Origin: Bacillus salipaludis
GTDB taxonomy: Bacteria > Bacillota > Bacilli > Bacillales_B > DSM-18226
DNA: 15,437 bases
Direction: 5' to 3'
NCBI RefSeq assembly: GCF_004358205.1
Contig: NZ_SMYO01000034.1
Span: 1 to 15,437, forward strand
Shown here: in pieces, positions 8,730 through 15,437 of the stretch
Numbering within the stretch: position 1 is the first letter of the stretch
Layout: each line of letters opens with the position of its first letter
Program-made: the position numbers and the translations under genes
Notes under the pieces: generated by a model
Told to the model about the DNA's origin: nothing
Seen by the model: only the letters and a program-made list of their open reading frames with translations
The model's database searches: none

Positions 8730-10010
8730 TGCTCTTTTTGTTACGTTAAAATTGTCAACGATTAACAGCCAGTTTTGCGGGAAGGATAATCCTAATTTCC
8801 AATAGCTCATCCCCCGTAATTTTAATTCCTTAATTAAATCAAATTTTGCTTGGATGGAGCGGGCATCTTCAAACCAGACTTCATGCTGCTTGCCACTCTG
8901 AGTATATTTAAAAAACGGTGCTTGTGCCTTTGAATCATATTCAATTGGTACATTATGCGTGGCGGCAAGTTGAATCGCCTGTTGCGGGCTGACAGCTTTC
9001 GCAACTGAGCCTTGAACAAACGGCAATGTCCAGTCATAGCCATAAAGATTTTGCCCCATGAGAATCTTATTTGAAGGCATTTCACTGATGGCATACTCTA
9101 AAACCCTTCTAACAGGCCCTATGGGGGAAACCGCCATGGCAGGGCCGCCGCTATAGCCCCATTCATAGGTCATGATGACAACAAAATCAGAAATTTGCCC
9201 ATGCGCTTTATAATCATGGCCTTCATACCATTTTCCTTTTTGCGTTGCACTTGTCTTTGGGGCAAGAGCCGTGGACATTAACCAGCCTTCATTTTTAAAG
9301 CGGGCCTTTGCCTTTCGTAAGAACGTATTATAAGCCTCACGGTCAGCAGGACGTAAATACTCAAAATCAAAATGAATATCTCTAAAGCCATACTTTTTAG
9401 CGGTTGCGACAATATTATTTAAAAATTTATCCTGAATGGCCATGTCTGTAAGTAAAATACGCCCCAACTCGTCACTAAATTGATCATTCTCCTGATTGTT
9501 AATGACCATCATCAAAACAACCTGATGGGATTTTGCAATCTCAGGGAAATTGTTTAATAATGGCTCTTTTAATGTTCCGTCGCGGTGGACCTGAAAGCTA
9601 AAAGGAGCCAAATAGGTCAAATATGGTGCTGCCTCTCTAGCGCTGCTTTCAAGGACGGGAGCAACAGTGGTCCCACGAGGTTCAACATAGGCATTAAAAT
9701 CAGCAGGTCTTTTTTTCCCTTGAGGGATATAGAGCCGTAGACCTACAGAGAGCGGTTGTGTGGCTGATATACGATTAATAGTGGCAAGCTGCTGATAAGG
9801 AACTCCCACCTTTTGTGCAATACTATATAGGGTCTCTCCCTGTTTAACAGTATAAAAACTCCCGATAATTGGAATCACAATTGCCTGCCCAATTACAAGA
9901 TTATTTGGATTTGGTAATTCATTCGCATCGATGATATCTTGAACGGTAGTACGATAAGCCTGGGCAATTGTTGTTAAGGATTCATTTCTTTGAACCACAT
10001 GAATTTGCAT
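8727..10010 (-). CDS. yaaH: LysM-GH18 spore peptidoglycan hydrolase family protein
   Basis: Family of the spore cortex-lytic N-acetylglucosaminidase SleL (YaaH), which acts on cortex fragments during germination. It has 427 residues, the same length as B. subtilis YaaH. Two LysM domains open the protein, at about residues 2-47 and 52-96 (VVQRNESLTTIAQAYRTTV; YTVKQGETLYSIAQKVGV). A glycoside hydrolase 18 barrel fills the rest. The active-site strand D211-IHF-D215-F-E217 supplies the catalytic glutamate, and FVVIMTYEWGYSGGP lies later in the barrel. There is no N-terminal signal peptide, as expected for a protein loaded onto the spore from the mother cell. The ATG at 10010 follows AGGAGGG with 6-nt spacing. 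It lies 54 nt after yaaI. No convincing sigma-E promoter was found in that gap, so it may be read with yaaI. Confidence 0.93.
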   Translation of the reverse strand: MQIHVVQRNESLTTIAQAYRTTVQDIIDANELPNPNNLVIGQAIVIPIIGSFYTVKQGETLYSIAQKVGVPYQQLATINRISATQPLSVGLRLYIPQGKKRPADFNAYVEPRGTTVAPVLESSAREAAPYLTYLAPFSFQVHRDGTLKEPLLNNFPEIAKSHQVVLMMVINNQENDQFSDELGRILLTDMAIQDKFLNNIVATAKKYGFRDIHFDFEYLRPADREAYNTFLRKAKARFKNEGWLMSTALAPKTSATQKGKWYEGHDYKAHGQISDFVVIMTYEWGYSGGPAMAVSPIGPVRRVLEYAISEMPSNKILMGQNLYGYDWTLPFVQGSVAKAVSPQQAIQLAATHNVPIEYDSKAQAPFFKYTQSGKQHEVWFEDARSIQAKFDLIKELKLRGMSYWKLGLSFPQNWLLIVDNFNVTKRA

Positions 10011-10064
10011 GCTTTTCCCTCCTAACGCACATACGCTACAACAATCATATGAGCGTAAAAGAGG

Positions 10065-10613
10065 TTACATGATATAATTTTTAGCAGTTGCGGGCTGAAT
10101 ATTTGCTTTTAGTACATTTTGCATCATTGTTAAAGCATATTGATTATCTTGGTCATCTGCAGAGGCGATGCAGTTTTCCGGGACGTAAAGCTGAAATTCA
10201 CGCATATAGGCGTCATTTGCGGTAAACAAAACACAAATATTTCCGGCAATGCCAGAGAGAATCAATGTGTTCACCTTTAATTGATGGAGCAGAGTATTTA
10301 GAGCAGTGCCGTAAAATGCAGAATGCTTTGGTTTAATTAAAAAATAATCATGTTCTTCCGGAAGCAATATTTCAAACACAGGCTGACTATACTGATTTCT
10401 ACACAGTTCAATTATTTTTGTATATTCTGCCCGCCATAAATTATAGTGGTCATTAATAAAAATGACCGGTAGACCTTTTTCATTAAAGTTCTTCTTTAAT
10501 TTTTTTATAGGATGGGCAATTTGCAGGGCCTTTTTTGCCAAAATTGGCCCGTGGGAAAAATCAAAGTTATTAATCATATCGATAATGATGAGTGCAGGAT
10601 GGATATCCTTCAT
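10065..10613 (-). CDS. yaaI: Isochorismatase-family cysteine hydrolase YaaI
   Basis: Cytosolic alpha/beta hydrolase of the isochorismatase superfamily; the substrate of YaaI proteins is not known to me. The product has 182 residues (about 181 in B. subtilis). The catalytic triad can be read as D12 in ALIIIDMINNF, K94 in FLIKPKHSAFYGT and C127 in GIAGNICVLFTANDA. The ATG at 10613 has a strong GGAGGAGG 7 nt upstream. It is divergent from tadA, with a 68-nt gap, and stands ahead of yaaH. Confidence 0.92.
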   Translation of the reverse strand: MKDIHPALIIIDMINNFDFSHGPILAKKALQIAHPIKKLKKNFNEKGLPVIFINDHYNLWRAEYTKIIELCRNQYSQPVFEILLPEEHDYFLIKPKHSAFYGTALNTLLHQLKVNTLILSGIAGNICVLFTANDAYMREFQLYVPENCIASADDQDNQYALTMMQNVLKANIQPATAKNYIM

Positions 10614-10669
10614 TAAATTACCTCCTCCTATTTTATAGTGTGGAAAGAGCCAATCAATCTTATCCTTGA

Positions 10670-11215
<546 letters not shown>

Positions 11216-11218
11216 GCG

Positions 11219-11247
11219 TTGCATTTTCTCATAAATGTTAGTATACT
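11219..11247 (+). promoter_or_regulatory. SRP RNA promoter
   Basis: TTGCAT at 11219-11224 and TATACT at 11242-11247 are separated by exactly 17 bp. Predicted initiation is near 11254, about 35 nt before the mature RNA. It starts 4 nt after the tadA stop. Confidence 0.88.
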
Positions 11248-11288
11248 AAAAAAGTGTCAGATATGACGCATTAAAAATTGTTATCAAC

Positions 11289-11560
11289 TTTGCCGTGCTA
11301 GGCGGGGAGGTAGCGGTGCCCTGTACTCGCAATCCGCTCTAGCGAGGCTGAATCCCTTCCCGAGGCTCGTGACCTGTAGGGTCTGCCTTAAGTAAGTGGT
11401 GTTGACGCCCGGGTCCTGCGCAATGGGAATCCATGAACCATGTCAGGTCCGGAAGGAAGCAGCATTAAGTGGACGCTCTCATGTGCCGCAGGGTTGCCTG
11501 GGTCGAGCTAACTGCTTAAGTAACGCTTATGGGCGCCAGTCGAAGGAAGGTGCACGGCAG
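11289..11560 (+). ncRNA. scr: Signal recognition particle RNA, long Bacillus form with Alu domain
   Basis: RNA scaffold of the signal recognition particle, binding Ffh and targeting nascent membrane and secreted proteins. The S-domain hallmark GTCAGGTCCGGAAGGAAGCA, with the GGAA tetraloop, is at about 11441-11460. The ends pair: TGCCGTGC at 11291-11298 with GCACGGCA at 11552-11559. At about 272 nt it is the long form with a 5' Alu domain found in Bacillaceae (271 nt in B. subtilis). An open frame at 11396-11611 overlaps it and is spurious. It lies between tadA and dnaX, as in B. subtilis. Confidence 0.97.
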
Positions 11561-11586
11561 TTTAATTACATATTTTTTAGGAAATT

Positions 11587-11619
11587 ACTCATCTCAGAAA
11601 AAATGGGATGAGTTTTTTT
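11587..11619 (+). terminator. SRP RNA terminator
   Basis: ACTCATCTC at 11587-11595 pairs with GGGATGAGT at 11605-11613, with one G-U pair. TTTTTTT follows. Confidence 0.93.
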
Positions 11620-11632
11620 GTATATTCTAATA

Positions 11633-11662
11633 TTTTCACTTCTTAATTAGATACGTTATAAT
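11633..11662 (+). promoter_or_regulatory. dnaX cluster sigma-A promoter
   Basis: A perfect -10 TATAAT at 11657-11662 is preceded at 18 bp by TTTTCA (11633-11638, 4 of 6 to consensus). It probably drives dnaX-ebfC-recR and possibly yaaL-bofA. Confidence 0.75.
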
Positions 11663-11723
11663 GAAAAAAGCAGAAGCCTAGACAACAAAAGTTGATGAAA
11701 ATTTGAGAAGGGGGCGATGTCCA

Positions 11724-13409
11724 TTGGCTTATCAGGCTTTATATCGTGTTTGGCGGCCTCAAACCTTTATCGATGTCGTAGGACAGGAGCATGTGACCAA
11801 GACATTGCAAAACGCCCTGCTTCAACAGAAAATTTCACATGCTTATTTATTTTCAGGCCCAAGAGGAACAGGGAAGACCAGTGCAGCTAAAATCTTGGCA
11901 AAAGCGGTTAATTGTGAGCATTCGCCTGTTGCAGAACCTTGTAACGAATGTGCTGCATGTCGGGGAATTACTGATGGAACAATCTCGGATGTTTTAGAAT
12001 TTGATGCAGCTTCAAACTCACGCGTTGAAGAAATGAGAGACGTACTCGATAAGGTAAAGTTCGCTCCCACTGCCGTCAAATATAAGGTCTATATCATTGA
12101 TGAAGTGCATATGCTATCCATTAGCGCCTTCAATGCCTTATTAAAAACGTTAGAGGAACCACCCAAGCATGTAATTTTTATTCTGGCGACAACCGAGCCT
12201 CATAAAATCCCACTAACGATTATTTCAAGATGTCAGCGTTTTGACTTTAGAAGGATTACAGCAGGGTCGATTGTAAAGAGAATGAAGCTAATTGTTGATG
12301 AAACGGGTGTAGATTGCGAGGAACAAGCACTGCAAATGATTGCTAGGGCAGCAGAAGGTGGTATGCGTGATGCATTAAGCTTACTGGACCAGGCAATATC
12401 GTTTAGTCAAGACCGTGTAACAGTAGAGGATGCACTAACCGTAACAGGATCTGTGTCACAAGGATTTTTATATAAGTTGGCTCATGCTTTTCAAGAAAAG
12501 GATGTTGCAAGTGGATTAGAAGCGTTAGAGGAGCTTTTATTTCATGGAAAAGACCCGGCTCGTTTTATTGAGGATTTAATTCTATTCTATCGGGATTTAC
12601 TTCTCTATAAGACTGCCCCCAATCTTGAGGAATCCTTAGAAAGAGTGACGCTTGACAATGAATTTCAAAAAATGGCGGAAACGATCCCTACTGAACAAAT
12701 TTATCTGATGATTGACCAACTAAATAAAACACAGCAGGAAATGCGTTGGACCAATCATCCGAGAATCTTTCTAGAGGTTGCAATCGTAAAGTTGTGCCAA
12801 ATCGAAACCAAACATTCTGATCAGGCTGCACCTGGGCAAATCTCTCAGCTTCTAGCAAAAATAGAACAGCTTGAAGATGACCTGCGGCAATTAAAAACGA
12901 ATGGAATACAGGCAGCACAGGAAGCTCCTGCACCTGTACAAAAAACAGCACCTAGGACATCAAGAAAAGGATTCCAGCCTGCTGTTGGCAAGATAAATGA
13001 AGTTTTAAAACTTGCGACTAAAAATGATATCAATCAAATTAAAAGTAATTGGGCGGAAATGCGGTCACGGCTAATGAAATCACACGCAGCCTTATTAAAT
13101 GAGGCTGAGCCTGTGGCAGCTTCGTCCACTGCTTTTATTTTAAAATTCAAGCATGAAATTCACTGCCAAATGGCCATGGATAACAACCGCTTTATTGAAA
13201 CGGTCATGTCTGCACTACAAGAGTTAACCGGCCATCGGTTTACAATCCTTGGAGTGCCTGAAGATCAATGGTTGTCCATTCGGGAAGGTTTTCTAAGTCA
13301 TCAACATGCTGAAGATGGAGAAGGGAAAGACTCCCAAGAGGGGGAGCAACCCCACATATCTGAAGCGAAAAAACTATTTGGTGCTGAATTTGTAGAAGTT
13401 ATTGACTAA
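11724..13409 (+). CDS. dnaX: DNA polymerase III subunits gamma/tau (clamp loader)
   Basis: ATPase of the clamp loader, which places the beta clamp on DNA at the replication fork. The start is TTG at 11724, 9 nt after AAGGGGG (11708-11714). This yields (M)AYQALYRVWRPQ, matching the conserved family start; the seven upstream codons in the frame are not expected to be coding. The product has 561 residues (563 in B. subtilis). Walker A GPRGTGKT is at residues 45-52, the zinc cysteines at C64, C73, C76 and C79, Walker B with D126-E127-V-H129, and the sensor region TTEPHKIPLTIISRCQRFDF after it. Domain III and a more variable tau tail with a coiled coil near 375-395 follow. No strong slippery site for a frameshifted gamma form was found. 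ebfC starts 20 nt downstream. Confidence 0.97.
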   Translation: MAYQALYRVWRPQTFIDVVGQEHVTKTLQNALLQQKISHAYLFSGPRGTGKTSAAKILAKAVNCEHSPVAEPCNECAACRGITDGTISDVLEFDAASNSRVEEMRDVLDKVKFAPTAVKYKVYIIDEVHMLSISAFNALLKTLEEPPKHVIFILATTEPHKIPLTIISRCQRFDFRRITAGSIVKRMKLIVDETGVDCEEQALQMIARAAEGGMRDALSLLDQAISFSQDRVTVEDALTVTGSVSQGFLYKLAHAFQEKDVASGLEALEELLFHGKDPARFIEDLILFYRDLLLYKTAPNLEESLERVTLDNEFQKMAETIPTEQIYLMIDQLNKTQQEMRWTNHPRIFLEVAIVKLCQIETKHSDQAAPGQISQLLAKIEQLEDDLRQLKTNGIQAAQEAPAPVQKTAPRTSRKGFQPAVGKINEVLKLATKNDINQIKSNWAEMRSRLMKSHAALLNEAEPVAASSTAFILKFKHEIHCQMAMDNNRFIETVMSALQELTGHRFTILGVPEDQWLSIREGFLSHQHAEDGEGKDSQEGEQPHISEAKKLFGAEFVEVID

Positions 13410-13429
13410 TAAAAATGGAGGTAATGTAA

Positions 13430-13753
13430 ATGATGCGTGGCGGCGGAATGGGAAATATGCAAAATATGATGAAGCAGATGCAAAAGATGCAAAAGAAAAT
13501 GGCGGAGGCACAGGAAGAACTAGGTAAACAGCAAATTGAAGGTACTGCCGGCGGAGGGATGGTTACCGTCATCGTCTCCGGTCATAAAGAAGTATTAGAG
13601 GTTAAAATCAATCCTGAAGCTGTTGACCCTGATGATGTAGAAATGCTTCAAGACTTGGTGCTTGCTGCAACAAATGATGCACTTAAAAAGGCAGAAGAAT
13701 TAACCAACAATACAATGGGACAATTCACTAAAGGAATGAATCTTCCTTTTTAA
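13430..13753 (+). CDS. ebfC: YbaB/EbfC family nucleoid-associated protein
   Basis: Small DNA-binding dimer of the YbaB/EbfC family (YaaK in B. subtilis, also 107 residues). It has a Gly/Met/Gln-rich N-terminal helix region ([20 protein letters not shown]), then [32 protein letters not shown], the core beta sheet, and a C-terminal helix. The first of two adjacent ATGs is 8 nt after GGAGG (13417-13421). It is almost always found between dnaX and recR, which suggests a link with replication or repair. The exact role is not settled. Confidence 0.96.
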   Translation: MMRGGGMGNMQNMMKQMQKMQKKMAEAQEELGKQQIEGTAGGGMVTVIVSGHKEVLEVKINPEAVDPDDVEMLQDLVLAATNDALKKAEELTNNTMGQFTKGMNLPF

Positions 13754-13813
13754 TGTCCGACATTAGCGCTTGTAGGGGTGCATACGCATTTCTAAGGAGA
13801 GGAATAATATAAA

Positions 13814-14410
13814 ATGCATTATCCAGAACCGATCTCAAAGCTGATTGACAGCTTTATGAAATTGCCAGGTATCGGTCCGAAAACGGCCGCTCGTCTGGCC
13901 TTTTTTGTCTTAAGCATGAAAGAAGACACTGTATTAGATTTCGCTAAGGCGCTTGTAAATGCCAAACGTAATTTAACTTATTGCTCAACCTGCGGTCATA
14001 TTACTGATCAAGATCCCTGCTATATTTGTGAAGACGAGCGAAGGGACAGGAGTATCATCTGTGTTGTTCAAGACCCTAAAGATGTTATTGCAATGGAAAA
14101 AATGAAGGAATTTAATGGTTTATATCATGTCCTTCATGGAGCCATTTCACCAATGGATGGAATAGGTCCAGAGGATATCAATATCCCTGACCTACTAAAG
14201 AGACTTCAGGACGAAACAGTGCAGGAAGTCATACTAGCAACCAACCCAAATATTGAAGGGGAAGCAACAGCCATGTACATTTCCCGGTTATTAAGGCCAT
14301 CAGGGATTAAGACAACAAGAATTGCTCATGGCCTGCCAGTTGGGGGAGATCTTGAGTACGCAGATGAAGTTACTTTATCAAAAGCCTTAGAGGGTCGAAG
14401 AGAATTATAA
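13814..14410 (+). CDS. recR: Recombination mediator protein RecR
   Basis: Works with RecO (and RecF) to load RecA on single-stranded DNA at gaps and stalled forks. It has 198 residues, the same as in B. subtilis. The helix-hairpin-helix [15 protein letters not shown] lies at about 16-30. The zinc finger cysteines are C57, C60, C69 and C72. A Toprim domain from about 80 includes [15 protein letters not shown] and [14 protein letters not shown], followed by [16 protein letters not shown]. Its Shine-Dalgarno AAGGAGAGG (13794-13802) is rather far from the ATG (11 nt). It follows ebfC by 60 nt in the same direction. Confidence 0.97.
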   Translation: MHYPEPISKLIDSFMKLPGIGPKTAARLAFFVLSMKEDTVLDFAKALVNAKRNLTYCSTCGHITDQDPCYICEDERRDRSIICVVQDPKDVIAMEKMKEFNGLYHVLHGAISPMDGIGPEDINIPDLLKRLQDETVQEVILATNPNIEGEATAMYISRLLRPSGIKTTRIAHGLPVGGDLEYADEVTLSKALEGRREL

Positions 14411-14429
14411 TGTACCGGGGGAATCATTC

Positions 14430-14648
14430 ATGTTTTTTCGACGAAAAGGATGGCTTCGAAAAGAATTTGATGAAAAGCTCTTAACCCAATTAAATAAATT
14501 TAAAGAAAATTCACAGCAGCAAAAGGTACTCTTGGAGAAGTGTTTTGATCCTTCAGAAGAGGTTATATGTCAAACAAAGATCGCAGAAGCTAAATACTTC
14601 TTCTTAATAAGAGAAGCCAAACAGCGGAATGTATCTTTAAAAAGATAA
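14430..14648 (+). CDS. yaaL: YaaL family small protein (DUF2508)
   Basis: Small cytoplasmic protein of unknown function, 72 residues (about 74 in B. subtilis YaaL). It is highly charged and probably helical throughout, beginning MFFRRKGWLRKEFDEKLL and ending in a basic tail. No membrane segment is present. The ATG follows GGGGGAA with 7-nt spacing, 19 nt after the recR stop, so it is likely cotranscribed with recR. Identification rests on position, size and character. Confidence 0.85.
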   Translation: MFFRRKGWLRKEFDEKLLTQLNKFKENSQQQKVLLEKCFDPSEEVICQTKIAEAKYFFLIREAKQRNVSLKR

Positions 14649-14734
14649 TTGAAAAGCTATCTCATTCTTAGGTCTTTTTTAGATAACTCGTACATAGTTA
14701 TTAATAAAAGTAATCTGGGAGGGGGATAGCTTTT

Positions 14735-14998
14735 TTGGAACCAATTATCATAATCTCTGTTTTAGGGGGACTCATTGTTATATTATTATTTTCAGGTGCT
14801 CCTTTTAAGCCGGCCCGATTTATTGGCCAAGCTGCGATTAAATTAGTGATTGGAGCATTGTTTTTATTTTTCTTAAATGTGGCAGGTAATCGATTCGGAA
14901 TACATGTGCCGATAAATTTTGCCACATCAACTGTTTCAGGTTTTCTTGGGATCCCTGGAATGGTTGCCCTAGTGGCTATACAAAAATGGGTCATCTAG
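14735..14998 (+). CDS. bofA: Pro-sigma-K processing inhibitor BofA
   Basis: Sporulation membrane protein that, with SpoIVFA, inhibits the intramembrane protease SpoIVFB in the membrane around the forespore. This delays processing of pro-sigma-K. The start is TTG, 8 nt after GGGAGGGGGA (14717-14726), giving 87 residues, the same as B. subtilis BofA. Two hydrophobic segments are visible, at about 4-20 and 33-51. N48, N61 and T64, reported as important for SpoIVFB inhibition, are all present at the same numbers. The C-terminal GFLGIPGMVAL region is also kept. An 86-nt gap from yaaL may hold its own promoter; I could not define a good sigma-E one. Confidence 0.95.
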   Translation: MEPIIIISVLGGLIVILLFSGAPFKPARFIGQAAIKLVIGALFLFFLNVAGNRFGIHVPINFATSTVSGFLGIPGMVALVAIQKWVI

Positions 14999-15002
14999 TT
15001 TG

Positions 15003-15033
15003 AAAAAAGCCGTTCTTAGAGCCGGCTTTTTCT
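15003..15033 (+). terminator. bofA terminator
   Basis: AAAAAGCCG at 15004-15012 pairs with CGGCTTTTT at 15023-15031. A T-rich tail follows. It closes the dnaX-bofA cluster ahead of the rRNA promoters and could work in either direction. Confidence 0.9.
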
Positions 15034-15059
15034 TTTTGAAAAAAACTTTCAAAAATCTA

Positions 15060-15088
15060 TTGACCTATCAAAAATATTACTGTAATAT
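15060..15088 (+). promoter_or_regulatory. rRNA operon promoter P1
   Basis: TTGACC at 15060-15065 and TAATAT at 15083-15088 are separated by 17 bp. Initiation is expected near A15095/G15096, in AAAAGTCG. An AT-rich upstream region fits a strong rRNA promoter. Confidence 0.82.
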
Positions 15089-15132
15089 ATTAAAAGTCGT
15101 CAGCGATTGACGAATGAAAGCAAAAAAAGTTA

Positions 15133-15161
15133 TTGACTTAAATAATTTTAAATGTTATATT
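15133..15161 (+). promoter_or_regulatory. rRNA operon promoter P2
   Basis: TTGACT at 15133-15138 and TATATT at 15156-15161 are separated by 17 bp, with a TGT extension before the -10. Initiation is expected near G15168 in AAAGTCG, the same initial sequence as P1. The tandem arrangement is typical of Bacillus rRNA operons. Confidence 0.88.
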
Positions 15162-15193
15162 AATAAAGTCGCTTTTGAGTGACGAAGAGAAAT

Positions 15194-15207
15194 TGATCTT
15201 TGAAAAC
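15194..15207 (+). promoter_or_regulatory. boxA-like antitermination sequence in rRNA leader
   Basis: TGATCTTTGAAAAC resembles the boxA (TGNTCTTTGAAAAC) of Bacillus rRNA leaders, which recruits Nus factors so that the long untranslated operon is fully transcribed. Downstream, TTCATTTC at 15240-15247 pairs with GAAATGAA at 15252-15259, a probable leader hairpin. Confidence 0.7.
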
Positions 15208-15288
15208 TAAACAAACAAAAACGTCAACAACCAATAATATTCATTTCATTTGAAATGAAGCCAACGTAACAAAATGAGCTAAATCAAA

Positions 15289-15437
15289 TTTCTTGGAGAG
15301 TTTGATCCTGGCTCAGGACGAACGCTGGCGGCGTGCCTAATACATGCAAGTCGAGCGAATCAATAGGAGCTTGCTCCTGTTGGTTAGCGGCGGACGGGTG
15401 AGTAACACGTGGGCAACCTGCCTGTAAGACTGGGATA
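15289..15437 (+). rRNA. rrs: 16S ribosomal RNA, 5' part
   Basis: First 149 nt or so of small-subunit rRNA; it continues past the window. AGAGTTTGATCCTGGCTCAG is at 15298-15317, and TACATGCAAGTCGAGCG follows. The V1 hairpin around GGAGCTTGCTCC fits Bacillaceae. The 5' end was set by comparison with B. subtilis 16S. In the B. subtilis order this is the rrnA operon. Confidence 0.98.

Noticed and set aside
10024..10060. Sigma-E promoter for yaaH
   Set aside because: The CATAT and CGTATGTG boxes are poor matches and too close together, and the implied start would fall in the ribosome binding site.
10630..10657. yaaI promoter TTGATT-16-TAAAAT on the minus strand
   Set aside because: The predicted transcription start would fall inside the yaaI Shine-Dalgarno, leaving no usable leader.
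11396..11611. 71-residue plus-strand open frame
   Set aside because: It is contained in the SRP RNA S domain and terminator.
12940..12946. Slippery A run for a programmed frameshift making a short DnaX
   Set aside because: A run of six A without the canonical heptamer, a following stem-loop or an upstream Shine-Dalgarno stimulator is not convincing.
14701..14994. 97-residue minus-strand open frame antisense to bofA
   Set aside because: bofA matches its family in length and key residues; the antisense frame is its shadow.

Overview
The window is the origin-proximal housekeeping region of a low-G+C, endospore-forming Bacillaceae chromosome. Gene content and order (5S rRNA, yaaC, guaB, dacA, serS, tRNA-Ser, dck, dgk, yaaH, yaaI, tadA, SRP RNA, dnaX, ebfC, recR, yaaL, bofA, 16S rRNA) match the segment of Bacillus subtilis that begins after rrnO and ends at rrnA. 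Spore genes (bofA, the SleL-type yaaH) and the long SRP RNA with an Alu domain support this. Protein differences and the 16S V1 loop show it is not B. subtilis itself. A Neobacillus/Mesobacillus-like relative is plausible, but I cannot fix the genus from about 149 nt of 16S.

Layout. Positions 1-186 hold the 3' end of an rRNA operon (5S plus terminator). Positions 190-448 hold a G+C-rich structured repeat. yaaC (minus) diverges from guaB (plus), then come dacA and serS, the latter behind a T-box leader. The pdxS-pdxT pair that I expect between dacA and serS is absent. tRNA-Ser(UGA) is followed by a non-coding stretch with an exact 52-bp tandem array. Two deoxynucleoside kinases, a LysM/GH18 spore-lysin-type protein and an isochorismatase-family hydrolase lie on the minus strand. 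tadA, SRP RNA and the dnaX-ebfC-recR-yaaL-bofA cluster lie on the plus strand. Tandem rRNA promoters and the start of 16S close the window.

How the genes work together. The protein set is core information processing and nucleotide metabolism: GTP synthesis (guaB), deoxynucleoside salvage (dck/dgk), seryl-tRNA supply (serS, tRNA-Ser), wobble deamination (tadA), protein targeting (SRP RNA), clamp loading (dnaX) and recombinational repair (recR, with ebfC). dacA is cell-wall maturation; yaaH and bofA are sporulation-linked. No defence system, prophage or insertion sequence is visible.

The unexplained material is non-coding: a near-consensus parS site inside yaaC, the 52-bp array at 6693-7139, a nested-hairpin element at 6262-6330 that shares a core with that array, and a G+C-rich repeat at about 275-432 with a truncated inverted copy at 4817-4857. 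Several coding starts were moved to non-ATG codons because of Shine-Dalgarno position.
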